Shown here: piece after piece, positions 24,746 to 34,352 of the stretch | Numbering within the stretch: position 1 is the stretch's first letter | Layout of the letters: each line of letters begins with the position of its first letter | Assembly (NCBI RefSeq): GCF_017894365.1 | Contig: NZ_CP059467.1 | Coordinates: 1,426,001 to 1,490,000, forward strand | DNA: 64,000 bases | Direction: 5' to 3' | DNA from: Aromatoleum bremense | GTDB lineage: Bacteria; Pseudomonadota; Gammaproteobacteria; Burkholderiales; Rhodocyclaceae | Made by a program: the position numbers and the translations under genes | Notes under the pieces: model-generated | What the model was told of the DNA's origin: nothing | The model's input: only the letters and a program-made list of their open reading frames with translations | Databases searched by the model: none

Positions 24746-27122
24746 AGCAAGCGCCCAGCCGTTCGCGCGACCCGCCCAGCCCTTTCTCGTTGATGCCTTT
24801 CAGCACTTTCTCGGGCGTGATCGGCGCTTCCATGAACTGGATGCCGAGCGCGTGATAGATCGCGTTCGCGACCGCCCCGACCGGGCTCACCAGCCCCGAC
24901 TCGCCGACGCTTTTCGCCCCGAACGGCCCGACCGGGTCGGCGTTCTCGACGAGGATCGTCTTGATCTTCGGCATGTCGCTCGGGCCGAACATCTTGTAGT
25001 CGGTGAAGCTGTTGTTGAGCATCCGGCCCTGGCTGTCGTAATACGTCTCCTCGCTCAGCACGAAACCGAGCCCCTGCTGGATGCCGCCTTCGAGCTGCCC
25101 TTCGACCGCCGCCGGGTTGATCGCGCGGCCGATGTCGTGCGCGTTGACGAGTTCCAGCACGCGCACTTCGCCGGTCTCGGTGTCGACTTCGACTTCGGCG
25201 AACGACGCGCCGAAAGGCGGCGAGTTGTGCGGCGCGAAGAAGCTCACGTAGCCCTGGATCTGCCCCGGTGCGCCTTCCGGCTTGCCGGTCATCGGGTCGA
25301 TGAAATGGTAAACCCCGGCGCGCGTGATGCTCTCGACGTCGATCGAGCGCGCCGGGTCGCTCTTCACGAAGATCTTCTTGTCGCGGATGTCGAGCTCGTC
25401 GGCGGGAACCTGCAGCGCCTCGCTCGCGCGGGCGAAAAGCTGCCGCTTGGCGTCCTCGCACGCGGCTTTCACTGCCGCGCCGCCGACGTAGATCGTGCGG
25501 CTCGCGTGCGCGCCGATGTCGAAGCCGGCGTCGGAGCCGGGATTCGCGAGCTGCACGTCGCCGAACGGGAAGCCGAGCGTCTCGGCGGCGATCTGCTTCA
25601 ACGCGGTGTGCGAGCCCTGCCCCATGTCCGAGCACGCGAAGATCACTTCGGCGGTCGCGTCCTCGTTGATCTTGACGGTGCAGACGGTGTGTTCGAGCAG
25701 CATCGGCATCGCGCCGCTGGTGTGGTTCATCACCGCGCAGCCGACTCCGCGCCGCTTTGTGCCGGTCTGGTTCGCATATTTGCGGCGCTTTTCGGCCCAG
25801 TCGATCGCCGCGGCACCGCGGTCGAGGCATTCGTCGAGCGCGCATGACGGATAAGTCACGCCCGCGCACCAGCCGTCGTCGCCGACGCCCTTGTGCCATT
25901 TCTTGCGCCATTCGACCGGATCGGCGCCGACCTGCGCGCACGCGCGGTCGATCAGCTGTTCGAGCGCAAAGTTCGTCTGCGGGTTGCCGTAGCCGCGGAA
26001 CGCGCCGGTCAGGCCCTGGTTGGTGAAGTACGATTCGCCCTTGTAGCGCAGCGCCGGAAACTTGTACATGCCGCCGAGCCACGCGCCGGCGGTGAAAGCG
26101 GTGCCCGACGCGTCGAGGTAATAAGCGCCCTTGTAGTTCTCGAAGCGCGCGTCGCACGCGAGCGGCGTGCCGTCCTTCCTGAGCCCGATCTTCATCCAGT
26201 ACTTGCCCGGGTGGCGGCTCGGCGAGATCGCCCAATCCTCCTCGCGCAGCGTCTGCAGCTTGACCGGGTGGCCCGGCACCGCCATCGCCATTGCGCACGC
26301 CTGCGGCTCCGAAATCATCCCGAGCCGCGCGCCGAAGCCGCCGCCGATCACGGTCGCATTGATCTTGACGCGGCTCATCGGCAGCTCGAACAGCCGCGCG
26401 AGCTTCGCCTGCACGAGCTTGGGCATCTGCGACGACGTCCAGCACGTCAACCGCCCGCCGCTGTCGAGCTTGGCGATATACGCGTGCGGTTCCATTTGGC
26501 ACTGCTTCTGCTTCGGCACGTAGAACACGTCCTCGACGACGATGTCGGCGTCCTGCATCGCCGCATCGACGTCGCCGCCGCCGAGCGCGTTGCCGGGGAA
26601 CATCGCTTCGGGCAGCTGGAAAGCGCGGTTGCCGGGCTTTTGCGGCGTGAACTGGATCGCATCGGGCTGCTTCGACGCCGCGGCGCTCAGGTAGACCGGC
26701 AGCGGCTCGTACTCGACGATGACTTTCGCCGCGGCGCGCTCGGCGGCCTCTTCGGACCGGGCGATGATGCCGCAGATCGCGTCGCCCTGGTATTTGACGT
26801 GCGTCGTGAAGATGTCCTGGTCGTCGATGTCGCCGAGCAGGTCGTGCAGCTGCGCGGACACCATCAGGTCCATGACCGACGAGTTGTATTTGTTCCGCGT
26901 GACGTCCGCGGGGCCCAGCACCTTGACGACGCCGGGCGACTTCGCCGCTTGCGAGAGGTCGAGGCGGACGACGCGCGCGTGCGCATGCTCCCAGCAGCGC
27001 ACCACCTTGCCGTACAGCATGCCGGGGAGCTGGATGTCGGCCGCGTAGAGCGCCTGGCCGGTCGCCTTGTCCTTGACGTCGACGCGCTGCGCGCTTGTGC
27101 CGACGATGGTTTCCGCGTTCAT
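24744..27122 (-). CDS. Xanthine dehydrogenase family protein, molybdopterin-binding subunit
   Basis: The 792-residue large subunit of a molybdenum hydroxylase; it carries the Mo-cofactor and catalyses hydroxylation by water. Motifs in order: GTSAQRVDVKDKATG (N-terminal a/b hammerhead), VIGGGFGARLG, GAFRGYGNPQTNFALEQLID, GQGSHTALKQIAAETLG and GAKSVGESG, whose Glu (near residue 740) is the catalytic base of the family. The start is ATG 27122; longer frames are shadows. It is last of three subunit genes (FAD, Fe-S, Mo). The substrate cannot be told from sequence alone; aromatic-CoA, aldehyde or N-heterocycle are all possible. Confidence 0.9.
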   Translation of the reverse strand: MNAETIVGTSAQRVDVKDKATGQALYAADIQLPGMLYGKVVRCWEHAHARVVRLDLSQAAKSPGVVKVLGPADVTRNKYNSSVMDLMVSAQLHDLLGDIDDQDIFTTHVKYQGDAICGIIARSEEAAERAAAKVIVEYEPLPVYLSAAASKQPDAIQFTPQKPGNRAFQLPEAMFPGNALGGGDVDAAMQDADIVVEDVFYVPKQKQCQMEPHAYIAKLDSGGRLTCWTSSQMPKLVQAKLARLFELPMSRVKINATVIGGGFGARLGMISEPQACAMAMAVPGHPVKLQTLREEDWAISPSRHPGKYWMKIGLRKDGTPLACDARFENYKGAYYLDASGTAFTAGAWLGGMYKFPALRYKGESYFTNQGLTGAFRGYGNPQTNFALEQLIDRACAQVGADPVEWRKKWHKGVGDDGWCAGVTYPSCALDECLDRGAAAIDWAEKRRKYANQTGTKRRGVGCAVMNHTSGAMPMLLEHTVCTVKINEDATAEVIFACSDMGQGSHTALKQIAAETLGFPFGDVQLANPGSDAGFDIGAHASRTIYVGGAAVKAACEDAKRQLFARASEALQVPADELDIRDKKIFVKSDPARSIDVESITRAGVYHFIDPMTGKPEGAPGQIQGYVSFFAPHNSPPFGASFAEVEVDTETGEVRVLELVNAHDIGRAINPAAVEGQLEGGIQQGLGFVLSEETYYDSQGRMLNNSFTDYKMFGPSDMPKIKTILVENADPVGPFGAKSVGESGLVSPVGAVANAIYHALGIQFMEAPITPEKVLKGINEKGLGGSRERLGAC

Positions 27123-27634
27123 TGCGCCACCTCCTGACAGGCCGTGTCCGCCTTGACGGCGCGTCCCGGCGCGGTGCGGGCGGCTTTCTGCACCGCCTTG
27201 ACGATTTTCTCGTAGCCCGTGCAGCGGCAGATGTTGCCTTCGAGCGCGTGGCGGATTTCGTGCTCGGTCGGGTCCGGGTTCTTCGCCAGCAGGCTGGCGG
27301 TCTTCACGATCATCCCCGGCGTGCAGTAGCCGCACTGGATCGCCGCCTCGTCGTTGAACGCCTGCTGGATGTGGTTCAGCTCGCCGAAGTGCGCGAACCC
27401 GGCCGCCGTCGTGATGCGCTTGCCGTCCATCGTCGCCGCGAGCGCGAGGCACGAATTGATCGCCCGGTCGTCGACGAGCACCGTGCAGGCGCCGCATTCG
27501 CCGGTGCCGCAGCCGTATTTGGTCTCGGTCATGCCGAGCTGGTCGCGCAGCACTTCGAGCAGCGTGCGATTGACCGCCACCTCGAGCTTGTATTCCTCTC
27601 CGTTGATATGGAGCGTGATCGTTGCATTCTTCAT
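27119..27634 (-). CDS. Xanthine dehydrogenase family protein, 2Fe-2S subunit
   Basis: The 171-residue small subunit has both [2Fe-2S] sites: the plant-ferredoxin type in [17 protein letters not shown] (about 40-56, with a fourth Cys in NSCLALA) and the C-terminal site QCGYCTPGM plus [14 protein letters not shown] 27634 follows GAGGAGACAG. It overlaps the large-subunit gene by 4 bp. It passes electrons from the Mo site to the FAD subunit. Confidence 0.94.
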   Translation of the reverse strand: MKNATITLHINGEEYKLEVAVNRTLLEVLRDQLGMTETKYGCGTGECGACTVLVDDRAINSCLALAATMDGKRITTAAGFAHFGELNHIQQAFNDEAAIQCGYCTPGMIVKTASLLAKNPDPTEHEIRHALEGNICRCTGYEKIVKAVQKAARTAPGRAVKADTACQEVAQ

Positions 27635-27687
27635 TCCTGTCTCCTCGTGAAGATCGGCGCGCGCCGATTCGGGTCGGTTCGGGTCGG

Positions 27688-28557
27688 TCAGGCGGCGCTG
27701 CACGCCTCCTCGATCGCGCGCTTGAGCAAAACGCCGGAAACCTGCCGGCGGTATTCGGCGGTCGAACGCTTGTCGTCGATCGGGCTGATTTCCGACGGCA
27801 CCGACTCGACGAGGCGCGCGAGCAGTTCCGCGGTGAGCTCCCGGCCTTTGAGCAGCGCCTCGGTGTTCTTGAGCCGCAACGGCGTCGGCGCGACGCAGCC
27901 CATCGCGAAGCGCGCCTCGACACAGGTGTTGCCGAGCATCTCGAGCTGCACCGCGACGTTGAGCTTCGAGAGGTCGTCGTTGGTGCGCGTCATGCGCTTG
28001 AAGGCGCCGCGCGCGCCGACGGCCGGCGGCGGCAGGACGAGCTCGACCGCGAGCTCGTCGGGCTGGCGCGCGGTGACGCCGTACGACAGCCAGAAGTCGT
28101 CGATATCCACTTCGCGCCGGCCGGCCGTGCGCTGCAGCACGAGCTTGCCGCCGATCGCGTAGATCGCGCAGCTGCAGTCGCCGGCGGGCGACGCGCGCAG
28201 CAGGTTGCCGAGCACCGTCGCGGTGTTGCGCACCTGGCCGGTGGCGAAGATTTCGGCGGCGTGCCACAGCGCGGGGTAATGGTGCTTCACCTCGGGCTGC
28301 TCCAGCAGGTCCGCGATCGTCGCCTTCGCACCGATGCGCAGGCCTTTCGCCGCATCGAACACGACATATCCGAGCCCGGGGATGCCATCGAGGCTCATGA
28401 CGTATTCCGGCGACTGCGTGAACTTCATCGCGACCAGCACGTCGGTGCCGCCCGCCATGACGGTGATGCGCTGCCGGTGCGTCGCCAGCAGTTCGGCCGC
28501 TTCCGCAAGACTCTTCGGCAGCAGAAGATCGAAGTCCGGCAATATTCGACTACTCAT
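27688..28557 (-). CDS. Xanthine dehydrogenase family protein, FAD subunit
   Basis: The 289-residue FAD-binding medium subunit starts at ATG 28557. Typical motifs: VMAGGTDVLVAMK (FAD pyrophosphate loop) and GQVRNTATVLGNLLRASPAGD. It lacks the roughly 40-residue insertion with a [4Fe-4S] cluster that marks 4-hydroxybenzoyl-CoA reductase, so it is more likely an oxidising hydroxylase than that reductase. First gene of the three-gene operon, with 53 bp to the Fe-S subunit. Confidence 0.9.
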   Translation of the reverse strand: MSSRILPDFDLLLPKSLAEAAELLATHRQRITVMAGGTDVLVAMKFTQSPEYVMSLDGIPGLGYVVFDAAKGLRIGAKATIADLLEQPEVKHHYPALWHAAEIFATGQVRNTATVLGNLLRASPAGDCSCAIYAIGGKLVLQRTAGRREVDIDDFWLSYGVTARQPDELAVELVLPPPAVGARGAFKRMTRTNDDLSKLNVAVQLEMLGNTCVEARFAMGCVAPTPLRLKNTEALLKGRELTAELLARLVESVPSEISPIDDKRSTAEYRRQVSGVLLKRAIEEACSAA

Positions 28558-29048
28558 GGAGTGACTCCTTCGCGAGACGTGGGTGGAGAAAAAGGACGGT
28601 CGCCCTGGTTCATCGAGTCGTGAAACCTTTGCCCGGGAATCGGACAGACTCGCCCGGACGCGCAGGGACACCGCTCCGGGAACGCCAAAAGCCGATCCGG
28701 GTCATGCCTTCATCGGCGCGTGGATGGCCCTGTTGCGAATACCGCCATTGATACCGGCGCAGCGGCTTCGTCGCTATCCGCTGCATCCATCGCCTATCCT
28801 GAAAATTCCATGAAATTTCCGGTGCAGCCGAAAACGGCCCGGGACGCGAACTCATATAGAATTTCCCCGCTCCCGCGACACCGAACTGCCGGAAGGCCGT
28901 GCAGGGGTCGGACATCACGGAGCCGGTCGCGACAGGACACGAAGCGCACGGGTGGGGCGGGTACGCCGACTGTCGTGCACCGCATTGTTTCAACAGCATC
29001 CGGTCCGGCCTGGCGTTGCTTGCAGGGCCGCCGGGGTGGAACCCAACC
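28558..29048. other. Divergent intergenic region
   Basis: About 490 bp between the FAD subunit gene (minus) and the CheB-CheR gene (plus). Both promoters should lie here, but I see no clear consensus box. Open frames inside it lack ribosome binding sites. Confidence 0.4.
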
Positions 29049-31997
29049 ATGAGTGAACAGAACCACGACCCGGACGATCGCGACGCGCCCGTGCTCCCGC
29101 GGTGGGAGTTCCCGATCGTCGGCATCGGCGCTTCGGCCGGCGGCCTCGAAGCCTTCAACGAGTTCCTCGACCATCTCGCGCCGGACCTCGGCATGGCCTA
29201 CGTGCTGGTCCAGCATCTGGACCCGAAGCACCACAGCATCCTCGCCAGCCTGCTCGCGGGGCGCACGCACATGCCGGTCAGCGAGGCGGGCGACGGCATG
29301 CGGGTCGAGCGGGATCACGTCTACGTGATCCCGCCGAACACCAACCTGGCAATCCTGGGCGGCGTGCTGCACCTGATGCCGCCTGCCGAGACGCGCGCGC
29401 CGCAGCTGACGGTGGATTATTTTCTGCGCTCGCTCGCGCAGGACCAGGGCAGCCGCGCGATCGGCGTCATCCTTTCGGGCGCCGCGTCGGACGGCGTGAC
29501 CGGCATGAAGATGATCAAGACCGAAGGCGGCATCACGTTCGCCGAGGACCAGGACAGCGCCCGCTACAGCAGCATGCCGGAAGCGGCGATCGCGAGCGGC
29601 TACGTCGATTTCGTGCTGCCTCCGGCGGAGATCGCCCACGAACTCGCGCGTCTCGCCGGGCGGGTTGCCGCGACGCCGCGCGAAGCGCCGGCCGTTCCCC
29701 CCGCCGACGAGCGGCACCTCGACAAGCTCTTCATCCTGCTGCGCCGGCGCACCGGCGTCGACTTCGCCCAGTACAAGCACACGACGATCCACCGCCGCAT
29801 CCAGCGCCGCATGCTCGTCCACCGGCTCGACCGGCTCGCCGACTACGTCAGGCTGCTGCAGGAGCGGCCGGCCGAGATCGACACGCTCTACAACGAGATC
29901 CTGATCAACGTCACCGCGTTCTTTCGCGACCCGGCCGTGTTCGACGCGCTGGCGCGCGAAATCCTGCCGAGGATCATCGAACGCTGCGCCGGCGGCGGCG
30001 ACCCGGTCCGCATCTGGGTGCCCGGCTGCTCGACCGGCGAGGAGCCGTATTCGATCGCGATCGCGCTGCTCGAATGCCTGGACGAAGCGGGCGTCCACCT
30101 GCCGATCCAGATCTTCGCCACCGACATCGACACCCACGCGATCAACACGGCGCGCGCCGGGCTTTTCCCCGACAGCATCGCCGCCGACGTGTCGCCCGCC
30201 CGGCTCGCGCGCCACTTCACGCACGACGAGCAGGGCTACCTGATCAGCAAGCAGATCCGCGACATGTGCCTGTTCGCGAAACAGAACGTCGTCAAGGACC
30301 CGCCGTTCTCGCGCCTCGACCTGATCAGCTGCCGCAACCTCCTGATCTACCTCGGTCCGGTGCTGCAGAAGAAAGTGCTGGCGCTGTTCCACTACGCGCT
30401 CAAGCCGGCCGGCTTCCTGCTGCTGGGCAGCGCCGAGACCATCGGCAAGCACGCCGACATGTACCGGACGCTCGACACGAAGCACAAGATCTACGCCAAG
30501 AAGGCGATCGCGGCGACGCTGCAGCTCGACTTTTCCGCACCGCTGTCGGCGTCGTTCAGCGTCGCCGAACCGGCCGCGCGCGAACGCGCCGCGCTGCCGC
30601 TCGCCGGCCGCGACCTGACGAAGGCCGTCGACCGGCTGCTGATGAAGAGATACTGCCCGGCGAGCGTCGTCATCAACGAACAGATGGACATCGTGCAGTT
30701 TCGCGGCCAGACCGGCGAGTTTCTCGAACCGGCGCCGGGCGAGGCGAGTTTCAACCTGTTGCGGATGGCGCGCGGCGCGCTCGCGATGGAGCTGCGCGAG
30801 ATCGTCGGCGAGGCGTTCAGGACGCGCGCAGGGACGCGCAAGGAAGGCATCGCGTTGCGGCGCGGCGACGAGACGCTGCTCGTCGAGGTCGAAGTGTCGC
30901 CGCTCGAATCCGCCGCGCCGGGCTTCTTTCTCGTCGTCTTCCGCGCAGCGCACGGTGCGACACTTGCCCCGGGGAGCGCGAGCGCGCCCGGCGCGCAGCA
31001 CGAGGAACGCCTGGCGATGCTCGAACACGAACTGGCGACGACCCGGGAATACCTGCAGTCGGTGATCGAGCAGGACGAGACGATCAACGAGGAACTGCGC
31101 TCGGCGAACGAGGAGATCCTGTCGAGCAACGAGGAACTGCAGAGCACCAACGAAGAGCTCGAAACAGCCAAGGAAGAGCTGCAGTCGGTCAACGAGGAGC
31201 TGTCCACCGTCAACGAGGAGCTCGAGACGCGCAACCGCGAGCTGTCGCAGCTCAACAACGACCTGTCGAACCTGCTCGGCAGCGTCAACGTCCCGATCGT
31301 GATCCTCGGTACCGACTTGCGCATCCGCCGCTACACGCCGCTGGCCGGGAAGCACCTGAATCTCGATGACCGCGACATCGGACGCGCGATCGGCGACATC
31401 GAACTCGGCATCCGGGTGCCGGATCTGCCGAAGCGCATCACGCAGGTCATCGACACCGTCACGGTGCAGGAGATCGAAGGCCAGGCGCGCGACGGGCGCT
31501 GGTATTCGATCCGCGTGCGGCCGTACAAGACGATCGAGAGCCGACTCGAAGGCGCGGTCGTCGCGTTCGTCGACATCGACGACACCAAGCGCGCGCTGCA
31601 GATGGCGCAGGAGGCCCGCGACTACGCGCAGGGCATCGTCAACGCGGTCCGGCACCCGCTGCTGGTGCTCGACAAAAACCTCAAGGTCGTGTCGGCGAAT
31701 CCGGCGTTTCTCGACACGTTCCGGGTCGCCCCGCTGGAGACGGTCGGCAACCTCCTTTACCATCTGGGCAACGGCCAGTGGGGGATCCCACGGCTGCGCA
31801 AGGCACTCGAAGGGGTATGCACGCACGGCGAGGGGTTCGAGGATTTCGTCGTCGAGCATGACTTCGAGGCCATCGGGCGGAGGCGCGTGCGCATCAGCGG
31901 CCGGCCGATAGACGCGGCCACGGGGCCGCCGTTCCTCGTGCTGATGCAGATCGAGGGCGGCGCCGATAACGCCGGCCTCGCGCCGGACAAGGAGTAG
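29049..31997 (+). CDS. CheB-CheR fusion protein with PAS domains
   Basis: A 982-residue protein. CheB methylesterase domain (about 20-205): GIGASAGGLEAF with the Ser nucleophile, VQHLDPKHHS with the His, and SGAASDGVTGM with the Asp. CheR methyltransferase (about 215-480): INVTAFFRDP, VPGCSTGEEPYSIAI as SAM motif, and DLISCRNLLIYL. Then a long coiled coil built from repeats such as NEELQSTNEELETAKEEL (about 670-740), a PAS region (VPIVILGTDLRIRRYTPLAG) and a second PAS at the C-terminus. No receiver domain is present. ATG 29049 (MSEQNHDP) is chosen. It is followed after 2 bp by the GGDEF-EAL gene, so the pair should work in one signalling path. Confidence 0.92.
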   Translation: MSEQNHDPDDRDAPVLPRWEFPIVGIGASAGGLEAFNEFLDHLAPDLGMAYVLVQHLDPKHHSILASLLAGRTHMPVSEAGDGMRVERDHVYVIPPNTNLAILGGVLHLMPPAETRAPQLTVDYFLRSLAQDQGSRAIGVILSGAASDGVTGMKMIKTEGGITFAEDQDSARYSSMPEAAIASGYVDFVLPPAEIAHELARLAGRVAATPREAPAVPPADERHLDKLFILLRRRTGVDFAQYKHTTIHRRIQRRMLVHRLDRLADYVRLLQERPAEIDTLYNEILINVTAFFRDPAVFDALAREILPRIIERCAGGGDPVRIWVPGCSTGEEPYSIAIALLECLDEAGVHLPIQIFATDIDTHAINTARAGLFPDSIAADVSPARLARHFTHDEQGYLISKQIRDMCLFAKQNVVKDPPFSRLDLISCRNLLIYLGPVLQKKVLALFHYALKPAGFLLLGSAETIGKHADMYRTLDTKHKIYAKKAIAATLQLDFSAPLSASFSVAEPAARERAALPLAGRDLTKAVDRLLMKRYCPASVVINEQMDIVQFRGQTGEFLEPAPGEASFNLLRMARGALAMELREIVGEAFRTRAGTRKEGIALRRGDETLLVEVEVSPLESAAPGFFLVVFRAAHGATLAPGSASAPGAQHEERLAMLEHELATTREYLQSVIEQDETINEELRSANEEILSSNEELQSTNEELETAKEELQSVNEELSTVNEELETRNRELSQLNNDLSNLLGSVNVPIVILGTDLRIRRYTPLAGKHLNLDDRDIGRAIGDIELGIRVPDLPKRITQVIDTVTVQEIEGQARDGRWYSIRVRPYKTIESRLEGAVVAFVDIDDTKRALQMAQEARDYAQGIVNAVRHPLLVLDKNLKVVSANPAFLDTFRVAPLETVGNLLYHLGNGQWGIPRLRKALEGVCTHGEGFEDFVVEHDFEAIGRRRVRISGRPIDAATGPPFLVLMQIEGGADNAGLAPDKE

Positions 31998-31999
31998 CC

Positions 32000-34234
32000 A
32001 TGGACGACGGGTATGGCGAGGACGGCAAGTCCAGGGATGAGCTGATCGCGCGCATCCGCGAGCTCGAAGCGCGCCTCGCAGCACTGCGCGACGGTGCGGA
32101 CCTCTCGTCCGTCGTCGAGGAGCTGCGGGTGCACCAGATCGAGCTGGAAGCGCAGAACGAGGAACTCATCGAGGCGCGGCGGGCGCTCGAGGACGCCCGT
32201 GACCGCTACAGCGACCTCTACGATTTCGCCCCGGTCGGCTACATGACGCTCGACGAGAGCGGCGCGATCCTCGAGATCAACCTGACCGGCGCGCGCCTGC
32301 TCGGGCAGGACCGCGCGCAGGTGATCGGCATGCCGCTGAGCGGCTGGCTGCCGAACGGCGCGACGGCGCAGCTGTTCGGCCACCTGCGCCGCGTGATGTC
32401 GGAGCCGGGCCGGGTGTTCGACCACCTGCCGCTGCGCACCTCACCCGCTCGCGAGAGCCTGATCCGCCACGTGCGGCTCGAGAGCGTCGCATTTGGGCAG
32501 TATGGCAGCGGGCGCCTGTGCCGCACCGCGCTCGTCGACCTCAGCGACCGCAAGCGCGAAGAAGACCGCCTCAACCTGATCGCCCAGGTGTTCGAGCGCA
32601 GCACCGACGCAATCATGATCACCGACAGCCTCAACCGCATCGTGTCGGTCAATCGCGCCTTCACCGCAGTCACCGGCTACTCGGCCGACGAAGTGCTCGG
32701 CCGCAACCCGAAACTGCTCGCCTCGGGCCGCCATGATCGGGATTTCTACCGCGAGATGTGGAGCGCGATCGAACGCCACGGCTCATGGAGCGGCGAGATC
32801 AGCAATCGCCGCAAGAACGGCGAGATCTACAACGAATGGCTGACGATCCACGCGGTGCGCAACGAGGCCGGCGACATCGAGAACTGCATCGCGATCTACG
32901 CCGAGATCACCGACCAGCGGGCGGCCGCGTCGCGCATCCGGTTCCTCGCCCATTACGACCCGCTGACCCTGCTGCCGAACCGCGCGCTGTTGCAGGACCG
33001 TATGCAGCAGGGCCTCGCCCACGCCGCCCGCGAGGGAACGCGGGCGGCGGTGCTGTTCCTCGACCTCGACCGCTTCAAGACGATCAACGATTCGCTCGGC
33101 CACCTCGTCGGCGACCACCTGCTGCAGGAAGTCGCCAAGCGTCTCAAGGCCAGCGTGCGCGAGGACGACACGGTGGCGCGCCGCGGCGGCGACGAATTCA
33201 TCGTGATGCTGCCGCACGTCGACTCGGCCGAACAGGCGGCGCATGTCGCCGGGAAGATCATCGAGGCGATGGAGCAGAGCATCCCGGTCAACGGCTACGT
33301 GCTGAACGTCTCGTTCAGCATCGGCATCAGCGTGTTCCCCGACGACGCGACGGACCCGGACACCCTGATCCGCAACGCCGACATCGCGATGTACCGCTCG
33401 AAAGCCAGCGGGCGCAACCAGTTCCAGTTCTTCACTGCCGACATGAACGCGCATGCGCTCGAGCGGCTCGCGCTCGAAAACGACCTGCACCGGGCGATCG
33501 AACGCGGCGAGTTCAAGCTCGTGTTCCAGCCGCAGTTCGACGGCAGCGGCGACATCGTCGGGACGGAGGCGCTGCTGCGCTGGCAGCATCCTCAACGCGG
33601 CCTCGTCATGCCCGCGCAGTTCATTCCGGTCGCCGAGGAAACCGGGCTGATCGTGCCGATCGGCGCGTGGGTGCTCGAACGCGCGTGCCAGCAGACGCGC
33701 GCGTGGCGCGAGGCCGGGCTGAAGAAGATCACGGTGTCGGTGAACATCTCGGCGCTGCAGTTCTCGCAGAAGAACCTTCTCGACCTGATCCGTCGGCTGC
33801 TCGCCGTGAGCCACATCGAGCCCGGCACGCTGGAACTCGAGCTGACCGAAAGCGTGCTGATGCACGATCACGTCGCGACTTCCGGCCTGATGAGCGAGCT
33901 CAAGGAAATGGGGGTACGGATGTCGATCGACGACTTTGGCACCGGCTACTCGTCGCTGAGCTATCTGCGCAGCTTTCCGATCAGCAAGCTGAAGATCGAC
34001 CAGTCCTTCGTGCGCGACCTCGGCGACGGCGGCGACGGCGGCGATGCGGGCGCGATCACCGGCGCGATCATCGGGCTGGCGAAAAACCTGAACATGCGCG
34101 TGATTGCCGAAGGCGTCGAAACCGCGCAGCAGGCGAGCTTCCTGCGGGCGCAGTGCTGCGACGAATTCCAGGGGCATTTCTTCAGCAAGCCGGTGTCGGC
34201 AGAGAAACTCGCCGAACTCCTGCGCGCCGGCTAG
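32000..34234 (+). CDS. PAS-GGDEF-EAL cyclic-di-GMP signalling protein
   Basis: A 744-residue cytoplasmic protein: N-terminal coiled coil (1-65), PAS (about 66-185), second PAS with PAC (about 190-308), GGDEF (about 312-475) and EAL (about 490-740). The GGDEF site is intact (residues 396-400) and an RxxD inhibitory site (387-390) is present five residues before it. The EAL site is intact (523-525), with VNISALQFSQ and DDFGTGYSSLSYL. Both synthesis and breakdown of c-di-GMP are therefore possible. No membrane segment is seen. ATG 32000 is 2 bp after the CheB-CheR stop. Confidence 0.94.
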   Translation: MDDGYGEDGKSRDELIARIRELEARLAALRDGADLSSVVEELRVHQIELEAQNEELIEARRALEDARDRYSDLYDFAPVGYMTLDESGAILEINLTGARLLGQDRAQVIGMPLSGWLPNGATAQLFGHLRRVMSEPGRVFDHLPLRTSPARESLIRHVRLESVAFGQYGSGRLCRTALVDLSDRKREEDRLNLIAQVFERSTDAIMITDSLNRIVSVNRAFTAVTGYSADEVLGRNPKLLASGRHDRDFYREMWSAIERHGSWSGEISNRRKNGEIYNEWLTIHAVRNEAGDIENCIAIYAEITDQRAAASRIRFLAHYDPLTLLPNRALLQDRMQQGLAHAAREGTRAAVLFLDLDRFKTINDSLGHLVGDHLLQEVAKRLKASVREDDTVARRGGDEFIVMLPHVDSAEQAAHVAGKIIEAMEQSIPVNGYVLNVSFSIGISVFPDDATDPDTLIRNADIAMYRSKASGRNQFQFFTADMNAHALERLALENDLHRAIERGEFKLVFQPQFDGSGDIVGTEALLRWQHPQRGLVMPAQFIPVAEETGLIVPIGAWVLERACQQTRAWREAGLKKITVSVNISALQFSQKNLLDLIRRLLAVSHIEPGTLELELTESVLMHDHVATSGLMSELKEMGVRMSIDDFGTGYSSLSYLRSFPISKLKIDQSFVRDLGDGGDGGDAGAITGAIIGLAKNLNMRVIAEGVETAQQASFLRAQCCDEFQGHFFSKPVSAEKLAELLRAG

Positions 34235-34235
34235 A

Positions 34236-34277
34236 TTGGCGAGGGCGGCGCCGAGGCCCTCGCCCAAGATCACTTTT
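34236..34277 (+). terminator. Intrinsic terminator after the GGDEF-EAL gene
   Basis: TTGGCGAGGGC (34236-34246) and GCCCTCGCCCAA (34256-34267) form a stem with one bulge, followed after a few bases by CACTTTT. Confidence 0.55.
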
Positions 34278-34352
34278 GCAGGAATATTAAATACTTGGTG
34301 CATGCTAATATTTCGTCATTCATCCGAATTCTGACGAGATATCGAACGGCCG

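Noticed and set aside
27688..28557. 4-hydroxybenzoyl-CoA reductase beta subunit
   Set aside because: The additional [4Fe-4S]-binding insertion is absent and the length is that of ordinary FAD subunits.
28794..32084. 1096-residue open frame on the minus strand opposite the CheB-CheR gene
   Set aside because: It is a mirror of the high-GC third-position bias of the real gene; composition is Arg/Asp/His-rich, with no domain and no ribosome binding site. The same holds for long antisense frames at 50353-52434, 44064-45725, 55702-57345 and 61490-63829.
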